Below are positions 38,226 to 48,797 of a DNA stretch of 64,000 nucleotides, in pieces (position 1 is the first letter of the stretch; the number at the start of each line of letters is the position of its first letter). The stretch lies in NCBI RefSeq assembly GCF_001685025.1, contig NZ_MAYU01000001.1, positions 751,971 through 815,970 of the forward strand, given 5' to 3'. Origin of the DNA: Bacillus sp. FJAT-27225 (lineage in GTDB: Bacteria; Bacillota; Bacilli; Bacillales; Cytobacillaceae). Made by a program: the position numbers and the translations under genes. Under the pieces are notes generated by a model that saw only the letters and a program-made list of their open reading frames with translations, searched no databases and had not been told where the DNA came from.

Positions 38226-40118
38226 TTACGCCCTTTGCTGCTTCTTGGCAGCCAATACGGACAGCCGGCTTATTACTGAATCAATTGTGAAATCTATTTC
38301 CTCTAGGAGGCGATCCACACTGCCATGCTCAATAAAGTGGTCCGGAATCCCCATCCGGTCAATAACTGCATTGAAAAATCCATGGTCATGGGCAAATTCA
38401 AGTACACTGCTGCCAAACCCGCCTTGAAGGACTGCTTCTTCAATTGTAAGGATTGGCATGCCTCCCTCAAGGATTTCAGTAAGCATCGCTTCATCAAGAG
38501 GTTTAATGAACCGTGCATTGACTACCCTAACTGAAATCCCGCGCTTTTCGAGGGCTGTTGCTGCTTCCATAGCCATTGATATAGTCGTACCGAACGTCAA
38601 GATCGCAGCATCATGGCCTTCTTTCAAAACTTCCCATGTCCCAATTGGAATTTGTTTTAATGTTTCATCCAGCGGTACACCAATTCCATTTCCGCGTGGG
38701 AATCTCATTGCAATAGGGCCATCATCATACGTAAGCGCGGTATTCACCATATGCTGCCCTTCATTCTCATCCTTCGGCATCATCAGGACAAGATTTGGAA
38801 CATGCCTCAAGAACGCGATATCAAAGACTCCCTGGTGGGTCTCCCCGTCAGCTCCTACAAGGCCGGCGCGGTCAATCCCGATAAACACATTCAAATTTTG
38901 CCTGCAAATATCATGTACCACCTGGTCATAGGCTCGCTGCAAGAAGGTTGAATAGATTGCCAAAAAGGGTTTCATATTTTGAGTAGCAAGGCCCGCCGCG
39001 ACAGTTGCCGCGTGTTGTTCGGCTATCCCCACATCAAACATCCTGTCCGGGAATTCAGAGGCGAAGCCCTCAAGCTTTGAGCCGACAGGCATAGCTGGTG
39101 TGATTGCGACAACCCTTTCATCCGCTCTGGCAATCTTCCGGACAGTCTCGGCAACAAGGCCGCTCCAGGATGGAGGTGAAAAAGCAGGTTTTACAAAATC
39201 ACCGGTTTCTGTCTTATAAGGACCCGTTCCATGCCAGGTACCAATTTTATCGGACTCAGCGGGATAGTAGCCTTTACCCTTTTTTGTAATCACATGGATA
39301 AGGACTGGCCCTTCAGTTTTCTTTGCATAAGCAAGGTTTTCAAACAAATCCTCAAAATTATGGCCATCGACCGGCCCTAAGTACGTAAAGCCCAACTCTT
39401 CAAAAAACATCCCGGAAACGAGCATATACTTCAAGCTATCCTTGACTCTTTCAGCGGTTGATGCAAGAACACCGCCGACAGCCGGTATTTTTTTGATTAA
39501 AAGTTCAAGCTCGTCTTTAACGCCATTATACTTCCCAGAAGTCCGCAGTCGTCCTAATACATTATGCAGTGCACCTACATTCGGGGCAATTGACATTTCA
39601 TTGTCGTTCAGAATGACAATCATATTTTTCTTTTCATGTCCGATATGGTTTAATGCTTCAAGCGCCATACCTCCAGTCAAGGCACCATCACCGATTACCG
39701 GGAGGATATAGCTGTCCTCTTTCTTTATATCCCTGGCAATCGCCATCCCCATCGCAGCTGAAAGGGATGTTGAACTATGGCCGGTTTCCCATACATCATG
39801 TTCACTTTCATTCCGCTTTGGAAATCCGCATAATCCTTTGAATTGGCGCAACGTATCAAACTCACAGGCGCGTCCTGTTAAAATCTTATGGACATATGAT
39901 TGATGTCCGACATCCCATAGAATTTTATCCTTAGGGCTGTCGAAGCATTTATGAAGGGCGATGGTCAGTTCGACTACACCAAGGTTGGGGCCAATATGTC
40001 CACCGGTTACTGAAAGCTTTTCAATCAGAAACTGGCGAATTTCTTTGCTTAATTTTTCAAGTTGCGGGTTAGTCATCCTTTTTAAAAAGGAAGGATCTTT
40101 TATCGATGTTAGATCCAA
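38226..40118 (-). CDS. dxs: 1-deoxy-D-xylulose-5-phosphate synthase
   Basis: Condenses pyruvate and glyceraldehyde-3-phosphate with thiamine diphosphate, the first step of the MEP isoprenoid pathway. The 630-residue protein has the TPP motif [25 protein letters not shown], the catalytic His in [14 protein letters not shown], the pyrimidine-binding [15 protein letters not shown] and a transketolase C-terminal domain. Its product feeds ispA-type prenyl synthesis encoded next door. Confidence 0.96.
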   Translation of the reverse strand: MDLTSIKDPSFLKRMTNPQLEKLSKEIRQFLIEKLSVTGGHIGPNLGVVELTIALHKCFDSPKDKILWDVGHQSYVHKILTGRACEFDTLRQFKGLCGFPKRNESEHDVWETGHSSTSLSAAMGMAIARDIKKEDSYILPVIGDGALTGGMALEALNHIGHEKKNMIVILNDNEMSIAPNVGALHNVLGRLRTSGKYNGVKDELELLIKKIPAVGGVLASTAERVKDSLKYMLVSGMFFEELGFTYLGPVDGHNFEDLFENLAYAKKTEGPVLIHVITKKGKGYYPAESDKIGTWHGTGPYKTETGDFVKPAFSPPSWSGLVAETVRKIARADERVVAITPAMPVGSKLEGFASEFPDRMFDVGIAEQHAATVAAGLATQNMKPFLAIYSTFLQRAYDQVVHDICRQNLNVFIGIDRAGLVGADGETHQGVFDIAFLRHVPNLVLMMPKDENEGQHMVNTALTYDDGPIAMRFPRGNGIGVPLDETLKQIPIGTWEVLKEGHDAAILTFGTTISMAMEAATALEKRGISVRVVNARFIKPLDEAMLTEILEGGMPILTIEEAVLQGGFGSSVLEFAHDHGFFNAVIDRMGIPDHFIEHGSVDRLLEEIDFTIDSVISRLSVLAAKKQQRA

Positions 40119-40358
40119 ATAGGATCACTCGCTTTCATGCTTATTCTGCCCGAAGTTGCTTTAACTCTTTTATTATAAAGGAATGGGCAGATTCCTCAAG
40201 AACATCTCGTTATTTTACTTTCTATTTCACGTAAGTCGTGACAAAACTTTAACCGTCTTTATAAAAACAGCCGCTAGCACTAGCGTGATAACGGCACAGT
40301 CAGTGTGTTCACCTTAGAAATTCTAACATACTTGCCTTCATGCCTCAAACATTGAAAT
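40119..40358. other. Intergenic stretch dxs-ispA with a small hairpin
   Basis: A 240-base gap without a recognisable gene. It contains a short hairpin CGCTAG/CTAGCG near 40273-40286 and otherwise no signal I can name. It may hold a promoter for dxs-tlyA, but no convincing -35/-10 pair was found. Confidence 0.3.
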
Positions 40359-41252
40359 TTAGTGGTCCCGGCTTGCCACGAGCGAGACAATCTCCTCGAG
40401 CATGGCTGCACGGAGCCCGGTGCCCGCCAATTGTTCATTTGCTTTATTCCGGTGGGTTTCTAAAGCCAGTTTGGCACCTTCAAGTGTCAGCAGCTTCGGA
40501 TAGGTGCTTTTCTCATTTAAAGTATCACTTCCGACTCGTTTTCCAATTGTTGCTTCGTCCCCAATTAAATCCAGTATGTCATCCCTGATTTGGAACGCCA
40601 GTCCGAGATGATAAGCAAAACGGGAAAGGCAATCAAGCTGGTTCTGGTTGGCTCCTGAAAGAACGGCCCCAGCGTATACGCTGTAAGCAAACAATCTGCC
40701 TGTTTTTCGGACGTGAATCGATTCAAGCTCTTCTTGTGAAAGTTCCTTTCGTTCCCCTTCCATGTCGGCAACCTGTCCTCCTACCATACCCTCGCCACCT
40801 GAAGCCTTTGCCAAGCCGATCAAGAGATCCATTTTAACCTCTGGCGATGCAATTTCGGCGGGCATTTCCCCGATGACCTCAAAGCTGTGAGTCAATAGCG
40901 CGTCTCCGGCAAGAATAGCGATTGCTTCGCCAAACACCTTATGATTGGTTGGTTTTCCCCTTCTCAAGTCATCATCGTCCATACTTGGAAGATCATCATG
41001 AATTAGGGAATACGTATGGACCATCTCAATTGCAGCTGCAGCCTTTACACCTAGTTCCGGATTTTTGCCAAATGCATCCATAGTTGCGAAAGTGAGCATC
41101 GGCCGAATCCGTTTTCCTCCTGCACTAAGAGAATAGGCCATCGATTCCTTTAAAGATTGGGGGGCATCAAGCTTATCCACCACATTCCTCAGCTCTTCTT
41201 CAACAAGCTGTTTATATTTTTTTATAAAAGCAGTAATAAGCTCGTTCTCCAA
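40359..41252 (-). CDS. ispA: Farnesyl (polyprenyl) diphosphate synthase
   Basis: Joins isopentenyl and allylic diphosphates, most likely to farnesyl diphosphate. The 297-residue protein has both aspartate-rich motifs, DDLPSMDDDDLRRGKPT and FQIRDDILDLIGD, with the GGKRIRP substrate loop. Length and sequence are those of the B. subtilis IspA/YqiD type. It follows xseB by four bases in the xseA-xseB-ispA operon. Confidence 0.94.
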   Translation of the reverse strand: MENELITAFIKKYKQLVEEELRNVVDKLDAPQSLKESMAYSLSAGGKRIRPMLTFATMDAFGKNPELGVKAAAAIEMVHTYSLIHDDLPSMDDDDLRRGKPTNHKVFGEAIAILAGDALLTHSFEVIGEMPAEIASPEVKMDLLIGLAKASGGEGMVGGQVADMEGERKELSQEELESIHVRKTGRLFAYSVYAGAVLSGANQNQLDCLSRFAYHLGLAFQIRDDILDLIGDEATIGKRVGSDTLNEKSTYPKLLTLEGAKLALETHRNKANEQLAGTGLRAAMLEEIVSLVASRDH

Positions 41253-41256
41253 TGTA

Positions 41257-41493
41257 TTATTCCTCCCCCTGTATTGTAAAACTTTCTTTCCGCCCGTCCT
41301 CAGTAATAATTTGGGTCAGTTGTTCTTCAACATTTTTTAATTTATCATGGCATAATTTTGATAGTTCCATTCCTTGTTTATAAAAGCCGATTGCTTCCTC
41401 AAGGGGAACATCACCTTCTTCGAGCCTCGCAACGATCTGTTCCAACTGTTCCATTGCTTGTTCAAATGTCAGTTCTTTCTCACCGCTCATCAT
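41257..41493 (-). CDS. xseB: Exodeoxyribonuclease VII small subunit
   Basis: Small helical subunit of ExoVII, which degrades single-stranded DNA. The 78-residue protein has the family pattern [34 protein letters not shown]. It overlaps the 3' end of xseA by 14 bases and runs directly into ispA. Confidence 0.94.
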   Translation of the reverse strand: MMSGEKELTFEQAMEQLEQIVARLEEGDVPLEEAIGFYKQGMELSKLCHDKLKNVEEQLTQIITEDGRKESFTIQGEE

Positions 41494-42841
41494 TCGATTC
41501 CTCCACTTTCTCCTGGACTCTGCAAAGCAGGCTTCCGTCTGTAAGTTTGATTGTGACTTTATCGTCTATTTCTGCTTGTCCAATTGTTTTAATTAATCTG
41601 TTGTCCTCGGTATAAGCAAGACTGTAGCCTCGCTCCATAATTTTAAGAGGGTTAAGCGCCTCAAGTGATGCGATGGTCTTTCCAAATTCCGCCTTTTTGC
41701 CAGCGACAATGACATTCATAGCACGTAAAAGCTCCCGCTCAGATCTGTCACGCCGGCTTGAGGCTTCTGCAAGCAGCTGGCGCGGATTATTTCGTTCAAG
41801 CATCCTTGTAAGCTGAGAATGGGAATCCCTCTTAAGGGTGACCAACCGGTATGTTCCCCGATTCAAATTTTCGGTAAGCCTGTCCAGTTGTTCAAGTTTT
41901 TGCTCATACAAACGCCTTGGATATCGGAATGCATACGACCTTTGAATACGGTCAAGCCTGTTTTTTTGAAGAGTGAATTTTTCCTTCATTGCTCTAATCA
42001 GCCTGCCTTGCCGCTGCAGGACTCGCTCGAGAAGCTCATCAATATGGGGAACTGCCATTTCGGCAGCAGCTGTCGGAGTCGGAGCCCTCAGGTCCGCTAC
42101 ATAATCCGCTATCGTAAAGTCCGTCTCGTGGCCAACTGCAGAAATGACTGGTACGGTTGAAGAGTAGATCGCCCTTGCGACAACTTCTTCATTAAAAGCC
42201 CAGAGCTCTTCAATGGATCCCCCGCCCCGGCCTACAATCAGGACATCTGCTTCCCGGTCTTGATTTGCCTGATGAATCGCCTCTGCAATTGAATTTGCCG
42301 CATAGTCTCCTTGAACAAGAGCCGGATATACAAGCAATCTAGCAACTGGATAGCGTCGCTTAATGGTTGTGATGATATCCCTGATCGCTGCACCAGTAGG
42401 GGAGGTTATAATCCCAATCGTTTGTGGGAACAACGGAAGTTTCCTTTTCCTTTCTGTCCTGAACAGACCTTCGGCGTTAAGCTTCTTTTTTAACTGTTCA
42501 TAGGCAAGAAACAGCTCACCAATACCATCGGGCTTCATTTCTTTAATATATATTTGGTACTGGCCGCTGGCTTCATAAACGGAAACTTCGCCTCGCGCAA
42601 TAATTTTCATCCCGTTTTCAGGGGCAAATTTTAGGCTCCGCGAATTACTGGCGAACATCACAGCTAAAATCCTCGCGCGATCATCCTTCAATGTTAAATA
42701 CATATGCCCGCTCGAATGCTGCTTCAGATTAGAAATTTCGCCTTTGATAAAAATATCCTGAAGATGCGGATCGGCATCAAATTTTCTCTTTATGTACTTT
42801 GTCAGTGCTGTAATCGTTAAATATCGGTTAGTATCCTGCAT
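41480..42841 (-). CDS. xseA: Exodeoxyribonuclease VII large subunit
   Basis: Catalytic subunit of ExoVII. The 453-residue protein starts with an OB-fold DNA-binding domain ([20 protein letters not shown]), then the nuclease core with [26 protein letters not shown] and [18 protein letters not shown], and ends in a long coiled coil that binds XseB subunits. Confidence 0.95.
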   Translation of the reverse strand: MQDTNRYLTITALTKYIKRKFDADPHLQDIFIKGEISNLKQHSSGHMYLTLKDDRARILAVMFASNSRSLKFAPENGMKIIARGEVSVYEASGQYQIYIKEMKPDGIGELFLAYEQLKKKLNAEGLFRTERKRKLPLFPQTIGIITSPTGAAIRDIITTIKRRYPVARLLVYPALVQGDYAANSIAEAIHQANQDREADVLIVGRGGGSIEELWAFNEEVVARAIYSSTVPVISAVGHETDFTIADYVADLRAPTPTAAAEMAVPHIDELLERVLQRQGRLIRAMKEKFTLQKNRLDRIQRSYAFRYPRRLYEQKLEQLDRLTENLNRGTYRLVTLKRDSHSQLTRMLERNNPRQLLAEASSRRDRSERELLRAMNVIVAGKKAEFGKTIASLEALNPLKIMERGYSLAYTEDNRLIKTIGQAEIDDKVTIKLTDGSLLCRVQEKVEESNDER

Positions 42842-42900
42842 GGAACATACTCCTCATGTATTGAGAGCTTAAGTAAAAAAACAGCCCCTTTCCATTATAA

Positions 42901-42939
42901 GTTTACATTTGTAATCCGTCACGGACTAGGCATGTAAAC
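42901..42939. other. Nested inverted repeat between folD and xseA
   Basis: GTTTACAT (42901-42908) pairs with ATGTAAAC (42932-42939), enclosing a second small inverted repeat TCCGTCACGGA. No T run follows on the minus strand, so its role (operator, processing site or weak terminator) is open. Confidence 0.5.
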
Positions 42940-42964
42940 TCTAGGCAAGAGGCAAATCAATTTG

Positions 42965-43831
42965 TTACGCTTTTGAAAGAACAGGCTTTGATTGGCTGGC
43001 AGCTTTCAACGTATTAAATAAAAGCATTGTAATGGTCATTGGCCCGACACCGCCTGGGACAGGCGTTATGTAGGCAGCTTTTTCGGAAACCTCCCCAAAA
43101 TGGACATCCCCGCAAAGCTTACCCTCTTCATTTCTATTAATTCCAACATCAATGACCGTTGCACCTTCCTTGATGTGGCTGCCGCGGATGAAGTTCGGTT
43201 TTCCAATCGCCGAAACTAAAATATCTGCCTGGCGCGTGTGGTATTCAAGATCCGTCGTCCTTGAATGGCAATATGTAACAGTAGCATTTTTATTCAGGAA
43301 AAGCTGTCCGGAAGGTTTTCCGACAATATTGCTCCTTCCAACAACAACAACATGCTTTCCTGTCAACTCAAGTCCGATTTCGTCCAGCATGACCATAATT
43401 CCATATGGTGTGCAAGGAAGAAACGCATCCTGACCAGTCATCATCCGGCCAATATTGATAGGATGAAAGCCATCTACATCCTTTTCAGGAGATATCGCTT
43501 CAATAATCGTTTTTTCTTCAATATGCGCTGGAAGCGGAAGCTGAACAAGGATTCCGTGGACATCATCGTTCGTATTAAGCTCCTCTATTTTTTCCAGAAG
43601 CTGATCCTGAGAAATCGATGCGGGAAGCTCATATAATAATGATTTGATTCCAGCTTCCCCACAGGCCTTTTCCTTATTCCTGACGTAGGTGCGGGAAGCA
43701 TGGTCCTCACCTACAAGAATTACAGCTAGCCCTGGGTGAATACCTCGTTCCTTTAGTTCGCTAACCTTCTCGGCAATTTCCTGCCGTTTCTTTTTGGCAA
43801 TTTCTTTTCCATTAATCAATTCAGCTGCCAT
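42965..43831 (-). CDS. folD: Bifunctional methylenetetrahydrofolate dehydrogenase/cyclohydrolase
   Basis: Interconverts 5,10-methylene- and 10-formyl-tetrahydrofolate with NADP. The 288-residue protein has the catalytic tyrosine/lysine segment SRTYVRNKEKACGEAGI, the signature PEKDVDGFHPINIG, the nucleotide loop VVGRSNIVGKP and PVPGGVGPMTITMLL near the end. Conserved place between nusB and xseA. Confidence 0.95.
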   Translation of the reverse strand: MAAELINGKEIAKKKRQEIAEKVSELKERGIHPGLAVILVGEDHASRTYVRNKEKACGEAGIKSLLYELPASISQDQLLEKIEELNTNDDVHGILVQLPLPAHIEEKTIIEAISPEKDVDGFHPINIGRMMTGQDAFLPCTPYGIMVMLDEIGLELTGKHVVVVGRSNIVGKPSGQLFLNKNATVTYCHSRTTDLEYHTRQADILVSAIGKPNFIRGSHIKEGATVIDVGINRNEEGKLCGDVHFGEVSEKAAYITPVPGGVGPMTITMLLFNTLKAASQSKPVLSKA

Positions 43832-43882
43832 CCCGATTCCTCCTTCTTTATAGTTGGATCGGCCCCATACTCTGCAAATCTG

Positions 43883-44275
43883 TTATACCAATTGCTGCTT
43901 TACCTTCGAAAGCACACCATTGACGAATTTGCTTGACTGGTCGTCTCCATATAACTTGGCGATTTCGACTGCCTCATCGAGTACAACATTTGCTGGTACT
44001 TCCTGTGAGCAGTACTTTAATTCATAGACACCAAGGCGAAGCAGGTTCCTGTCAACAGCCGCAAGCCGGTCCATTGACCACTTTTCCAAATTCCTGCTTA
44101 TTAAACTGTCAATTTCCTGCTTATGCTCGACCGCCCCATTGACAAGCCTAGACAGGTACGGATCCCCCTGTTCTTCCTCGAGTACATGTTCTATTGCAGA
44201 TGATGGTTCCGCATCGCTAACATCAATCTGAAAAAGCGCTTGAAGTGCCTTTTCCCTGGCTGTCCTTCTCTTCAT
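43883..44275 (-). CDS. nusB: Transcription antitermination factor NusB
   Basis: Binds NusE/S10 and boxA RNA to prevent early termination, above all in rRNA operons. The 130-residue helical protein begins MKRRTAREKALQALFQIDVSD and has the conserved DRLAAVDRNLLRLGVYEL and VVLDEAVEIAKLYGDDQSSKFVNGVL. The frame is open to 44491, but ATG 44275 behind AAAGGAG gives the correct family N-terminus. Confidence 0.94.
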   Translation of the reverse strand: MKRRTAREKALQALFQIDVSDAEPSSAIEHVLEEEQGDPYLSRLVNGAVEHKQEIDSLISRNLEKWSMDRLAAVDRNLLRLGVYELKYCSQEVPANVVLDEAVEIAKLYGDDQSSKFVNGVLSKVKQQLV

Positions 44276-44477
44276 TATACAATTAGCTCCTTTATAAATT
44301 AATCGCAAATCAAATAAATTGCGTAAATAGCCACAAAATGAAACGTTGCCCGAGTTGCGTGATAGAGTTGAAGTTATTTTTTCCCTACTGAAAATAATAG
44401 CATACAGAAAAGGCGAATGCACTGCAAGGGCCAATGAACATAACTTATGGTTAAACACTAGTTTGAAACAATAGAAA

Positions 44478-44509
44478 AGGGCCGGAAGCATTTAGCCTCG
44501 GCCCCCCTT
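44478..44509 (-). terminator. Terminator after accB-accC-yqhY
   Basis: On the minus strand GGGCCGAGGC pairs with GCTTCCGGCCC, followed by TTTTCT. It closes the accB-accC-yqhY transcript ahead of nusB. Confidence 0.8.
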
Positions 44510-44548
44510 TATTCATTTTTCCCTTTTTAAACAGATGCAAGCCTGGAA

Positions 44549-44959
44549 TTACATTTCCTGTTCTACTTCAGGTATTTCCTGCTTACTCGTCTCAAATTGG
44601 ATACCAACGATGTGGACATTGACTTCCTCCGCAGTCAGGGCAGTCATGTTCAACAGGGTCTGGCGGATGTTATCCTGCACTTTTTGTGCAACAGAAGGAA
44701 TGGAAACTCCAAATTTCATCATGCAAAAAACATCTACCTTAATCCCGGATTCGGTCAATTCAACCTTGATTCCCTTGCCATGATTCTTCTTGCCCAGCTT
44801 TTCAACAACACCAGTGGCAAAGTTGCCTCTCATTGATGCAACTCCTTCAACCTCGGAAGCCGCAATCCCAGCGATAACTTCAATTACCTCCGGGGCAATT
44901 TCCACCTTGCCATGGCCACTCATGCCTTCGCTCATTTCCAAAATACTGTTTTCATTCAT
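44549..44959 (-). CDS. yqhY: Asp23/Gls24 family protein YqhY
   Basis: A DUF322/Asp23-family protein. In B. subtilis YqhY is encoded behind accBC and influences acetyl-CoA carboxylase activity. The 136-residue protein has the family features GKVEIAPEVIEVIAGIAASEVEGVASM and a C-terminal VNVHIVGIQFE strand. Start ATG 44959 follows GGAGGT by seven bases; a GTG nine bases upstream would overlap that site. Cytoplasmic, with no membrane helix. Confidence 0.9.
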   Translation of the reverse strand: MNENSILEMSEGMSGHGKVEIAPEVIEVIAGIAASEVEGVASMRGNFATGVVEKLGKKNHGKGIKVELTESGIKVDVFCMMKFGVSIPSVAQKVQDNIRQTLLNMTALTAEEVNVHIVGIQFETSKQEIPEVEQEM

Positions 44960-44980
44960 TCCAGACACCTCCGCGTATCT

Positions 44981-46333
44981 CTAGGATTTCATCACATCAT
45001 ACATCTCAAGAAACTTTGTGTTGAATTCTCCTTCGACGAATTTGCCGTGCTCAAGCAGCCGGAGATGGAATGGAATCGTTGTATGGATTCCTTCCACTGC
45101 AAATTCGGAAAGGGCTCTTTTCATCCTGGCAATCGCTTCTTCCCGGGTACTTCCGTATGTGATGACCTTCGCAATCATTGAATCATAATAAGGAGGAATT
45201 GTATAGCCTGGGTAGGCTGCAGAATCAACCCTTACCCCAATCCCGCCAGGCGGCAGATACATTTTAATTTTCCCGGCCGAAGGCATAAAGTTCTTTTCAG
45301 GATTTTCGGCATTGATCCGGCATTCAATCGCCCAGCCAGTAAAAGTGACTTCTTCCTGGGTTAACGGCAATTTTTCGCCAGATGCAACCTTGATTTGTTC
45401 TTTAATAAGATCAACCCCGGTTACCATTTCAGTAACGGGATGCTCAACCTGGATCCTCGTATTCATTTCCATGAAGTAAAACTTTCGATTGCGGTAATCA
45501 TATATAAATTCTACAGTACCAGCGCCTGTATAATCAACCGCTTTTGCAGCTTTTACCGCAGCGGAGCCCATTTCTTCCCTCATCTCGGAATCAAGGGCAG
45601 GAGATGGTGTTTCTTCAAGAAGCTTTTGCAGGCGCCTTTGAATCGAACAATCCCTTTCACCTAAATGAATGGTATTTCCATAGGTATCCGCAAGAACCTG
45701 TATTTCAACATGGCGGAAATCTTCTATATACTTTTCGATATAGACACCAGGATTTCCAAATGCGGTCAATGCTTCCTGCTGTGTAATATTAATACCTTTA
45801 ATCAAATCCTGTTCATCCCTGGCGATACGGATTCCTTTCCCGCCGCCGCCAGCCGTTGCTTTAATAATGACAGGATAGCCAATTTGCCCTGCAAGTTCGA
45901 TTGCTTCATCCGTATCTTTAATAATTCCTTCGGAGCCGGGAACAATCGGAACACCTGCTTCCTTCATTGTCTGGCGGGCGATATCCTTAGTCCCCATTTT
46001 ATTTATCGCTTCCGGGCTTGGCCCAACAAACGTGATATTGCACTCCCTGCATAATTCCGCGAATGCCGCATTCTCTGCCAAGAAGCCGTAGCCAGGATGG
46101 ATGGCGTCACAGCCGGTAAGCTTGGCAACACTAATGATATTGGTAAAATTCAAGTAGCTGTCCTTTGAGGAGGTTGGCCCAATGCAGTAAGCTTCATCAG
46201 CCAGCTGAACATGGAGCGATTCACGGTCTGCCTCGGAATAGACGGCTACTGAATCGATGCCCATGTCACGGCAGGCACGAATAACCCTTACCGCAATTTC
46301 TCCCCTGTTTGCGATTAACAGTTTTTTAATCAT
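44981..46333 (-). CDS. accC: Acetyl-CoA carboxylase, biotin carboxylase subunit
   Basis: ATP-dependent carboxylation of biotin on AccB. The 450-residue protein has the ATP-grasp fold with [15 protein letters not shown], the signature HGYGF-like [15 protein letters not shown], and [19 protein letters not shown] with metal-binding Glu and Asn. It could also serve the propionyl-CoA carboxylase beta subunit at 8 kb, which has no biotin carboxylase partner nearby; this is an inference. Confidence 0.96.
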   Translation of the reverse strand: MIKKLLIANRGEIAVRVIRACRDMGIDSVAVYSEADRESLHVQLADEAYCIGPTSSKDSYLNFTNIISVAKLTGCDAIHPGYGFLAENAAFAELCRECNITFVGPSPEAINKMGTKDIARQTMKEAGVPIVPGSEGIIKDTDEAIELAGQIGYPVIIKATAGGGGKGIRIARDEQDLIKGINITQQEALTAFGNPGVYIEKYIEDFRHVEIQVLADTYGNTIHLGERDCSIQRRLQKLLEETPSPALDSEMREEMGSAAVKAAKAVDYTGAGTVEFIYDYRNRKFYFMEMNTRIQVEHPVTEMVTGVDLIKEQIKVASGEKLPLTQEEVTFTGWAIECRINAENPEKNFMPSAGKIKMYLPPGGIGVRVDSAAYPGYTIPPYYDSMIAKVITYGSTREEAIARMKRALSEFAVEGIHTTIPFHLRLLEHGKFVEGEFNTKFLEMYDVMKS

Positions 46334-46338
46334 ACTGC

Positions 46339-46854
46339 TTAGCGCTCCCCTTGCGTTTTTACCAAAAACAGCGGCTGGCCGTACTCCACAAGCTGGCCAT
46401 CCTTAACGAGTACTTCAACAATCTCGCCGCTGACTTCTGCTTCAATTTCATTGAACAGCTTCATTGCCTCGACAATACAGACCACTGTATCAGGATTCAC
46501 CTGGGATCCTGGCTTTACATAGTTATCTGCATCAGGGGATGGGGATTGATAGAAAGTACCGACCATTGGGGAAACAATCTTATGTAAATCAGTTTGCTCC
46601 TCAACAGGTGCTGCTTCCTGCTGCTTAACAGCTTCCTGGGCAGGTGCAGGCACATTTTCAGTTTGCTGGACCGATACAGCCGGTACAGCAGCCTGAGGGA
46701 CTTGTGCAAGTGGCTGTGGCTGGACAGCGACTGCAACCTGTTGGCCATGTTTTTTCATTTTGATTTTTGAACCTTCGTTTTCAAAAGTAAATTCATCGAT
46801 GCTGGATTGATCAATTAATTTTATTAATTCACGGATTTCTTGTACTTTTAACAC
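46339..46854 (-). CDS. accB: Biotin carboxyl carrier protein of acetyl-CoA carboxylase
   Basis: Carries the biotin that shuttles carboxyl groups. The 171-residue protein has an N-terminal helical part, a Pro/Ala/Gln/Val-rich flexible linker (about residues 40-90) and a C-terminal biotinyl domain with the [12 protein letters not shown] motif (biotinylated Lys132) and the thumb region [17 protein letters not shown] typical of acetyl-CoA carboxylase BCCPs. Confidence 0.96.
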   Translation of the reverse strand: MLKVQEIRELIKLIDQSSIDEFTFENEGSKIKMKKHGQQVAVAVQPQPLAQVPQAAVPAVSVQQTENVPAPAQEAVKQQEAAPVEEQTDLHKIVSPMVGTFYQSPSPDADNYVKPGSQVNPDTVVCIVEAMKLFNEIEAEVSGEIVEVLVKDGQLVEYGQPLFLVKTQGER

Positions 46855-47559
46855 CTTTCAGCACTCCTTCAAATTTAAGACTAACTACTAATACTATACG
46901 ATAATACCTTGTCTAAGTTCAATATGAAAAGGATTTTACATCCAGCCCCCTAATTTAATTTTAAATCTTTTAGGGAAAAAAAGAAATTTTCAACTCACTC
47001 ATTATAAGTATAGACATATAATCTATAAATAAATTTGAGGTCAACCGCCTAATTTATAAGGTGGTGGGAAGAAGTTCACCCAAACTGCTTTTCATGAAAA
47101 AATCTAATTTACACTCCGAACCTAGTTTCCTCTAAATCACAATGCGAAGCCCCTCCCATTTAAAAGGCTGTGGAGAGATATTGGTTCTCCATTGAAGTGC
47201 AAATAAAGGTTAGATACTATACGATAAAGCATGATTATTCGTAAAGGAATTCGCCACGTATTTTTAGGCGGAGAATTTCCGGTTAATGTCTATAGGGGAG
47301 GCTTAAATAGCGGGCATAAGCGGAGATACTCCGCTTAACATCTCTAAATAAGACAAAATCCATAGATTTGAATCACATAAACGGAAAATCTACCCTTATT
47401 TTTTAGGAAACACCTGTATTTCCTAATATAAGCGGAATTTTTCCGTTTATTTTTTTAACACAGGGAAATCAACATTCACTTTTAACAGAATCAAAACACT
47501 AAAAGCCAGGCTCAACGGCCCGGCTTTCTTCCTAAGTCTAGCTCCAGTGCTTACGATTT
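46855..47559. other. 700-base gap accB-spoIIIAH with inverted repeats
   Basis: No gene is visible. The stretch holds CCGCCT..AAGGTGGTGGGAAGAAG at 47046-47075, resembling the repeats at 11.6 kb, a hairpin AAGCGGAG/CTCCGCTT at 47315-47338, and at 47430-47458 the stem AAGCGGAA/TTCCGTTT followed by ATTTTTTTA on the plus strand, which looks like a terminator although no plus-strand gene precedes it. Confidence 0.5.
47498..47527 (-). terminator. Terminator of the spoIIIA operon
   Basis: On the minus strand AAAGCCGGG pairs with CCTGGCTTT, followed by TAGTGTTTTG, 33 bases beyond the spoIIIAH stop codon. The T run is weak. Confidence 0.6.
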
Positions 47560-48132
47560 TTATTTTGAAGGCTTGAATTCAACAGCAGTGAATTTTGAGC
47601 CGATTTCTGTACGAACGAGCTGGATTATGTCATTGGCTGCCTTTGCGGAGTGCTCTTTTTTGGACTTAACCGTTACCCGAATATTTTCGCCATCAGCCCG
47701 TACAAGGGCGTCTTCATAACCCATTGTTGATTTGAGAAGGGTTTCGAGCATCTCTTCCTGGCGGCTAATTTCATTCAATTCTTCAATTTTGTCGGCCGCT
47801 TGGCTTCGTTTTTCAGGCGGCAAATCGGTCGAAGCCATGACCGTTTCCCATTCTTCCTTCATGGCATTGCGCTGATCGGTAATTTTGAGGCGAATGGTTT
47901 CAAAGGCTTCATCGTTCTTTGTCTCGGTAACGATTGTTTTACCGTCTTCAGATTGAGAAGTTGCTGTTTCCTTGCCTGCTTCTTTGCCTGCTTCAGCCTG
48001 TTCCTTTGCCTCCTCGCCGATTGATGCCAAATCTTTGCTGCTTTGTGGATCAGAGGTAACATAATAGACTGAAAGAACGATAACCAAACTTAACATTGTC
48101 AGTAACCAGACTGTTTGTTTTTTCAAAAGCAT
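47560..48132 (-). CDS. spoIIIAH: Stage III sporulation protein AH
   Basis: Mother-cell membrane protein that binds forespore SpoIIQ across the septum and forms part of the feeding-tube channel. The 190-residue protein has an N-terminal membrane helix (about residues 8-25), a long acidic Glu/Lys/Ala coiled linker, and a C-terminal ring-building domain related to type III secretion YscJ/FliF. Last gene of the operon. Confidence 0.93.
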   Translation of the reverse strand: MLLKKQTVWLLTMLSLVIVLSVYYVTSDPQSSKDLASIGEEAKEQAEAGKEAGKETATSQSEDGKTIVTETKNDEAFETIRLKITDQRNAMKEEWETVMASTDLPPEKRSQAADKIEELNEISRQEEMLETLLKSTMGYEDALVRADGENIRVTVKSKKEHSAKAANDIIQLVRTEIGSKFTAVEFKPSK

Positions 48133-48134
48133 GA

Positions 48135-48797
48135 TTAGGAGTCCCCCTTATTTTTTTTCGGCATGACAGCGACCCGATGGCTTGGAACCCCCAGGGCCCT
48201 GGTAACCGCTTCAATAATCCATTTTTTCACTTCTATATTATCTGCTCCGCGGGCTACAACAAGGACCCCGCGGATTTCAGGTTTTTTTGTCTCGACAACA
48301 ATTGGCTCTTCTTTCTCGCCATTTCGAATAATGACAAGCTGTTCATCAACTGAAGCGTCCTCTACCTCCCGCTTTCCGCCTTCACGGTCGGTTTCATTGG
48401 TTGTCTGCCTTTTAGTGACGGTGTTTTTTTCGAGAACACGTGACTCTGTTGATTCGAGATTAACAACTACGGTAACATCATTGACCCCAAGCATATCCTC
48501 AAGCGCATCCTTTAATTGGGTCTCATAGGCCCTCTCATAATCAGTGACTGTTTCTTTCTTTGATTTCTTCTGTCCGAATACAGCGACATCATCTTCCAGG
48601 TCTGGCTGTGCTACTCCGGCTGCTGCGTCCAATGCCTGATTGTTGGAGAGGAAGACATTTCCTGCCAGCATAAATGCTGCCCCAATACAAAGGACAAGCG
48701 CCATATACTGATATTTCATCTTTTTTTTATCGTTTTGCCCATTTCCATTCAGCATGTTTTTAAGCCAGGAAAACGGGCCGTCATTTTTATTGCCCAC
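48135..48797 (-). CDS. spoIIIAG: Stage III sporulation protein AG
   Basis: Forms the large ring of the mother cell-forespore channel. The 220-residue protein has one membrane helix (about residues 30-50) and a ring-building domain with inserted charged segment (QTTNETDREGGKREVEDASV), then KKPEIRGVLVVARGADNIEVK. Overlaps spoIIIAF by 11 bases. Confidence 0.93.
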   Translation of the reverse strand: MGNKNDGPFSWLKNMLNGNGQNDKKKMKYQYMALVLCIGAAFMLAGNVFLSNNQALDAAAGVAQPDLEDDVAVFGQKKSKKETVTDYERAYETQLKDALEDMLGVNDVTVVVNLESTESRVLEKNTVTKRQTTNETDREGGKREVEDASVDEQLVIIRNGEKEEPIVVETKKPEIRGVLVVARGADNIEVKKWIIEAVTRALGVPSHRVAVMPKKNKGDS

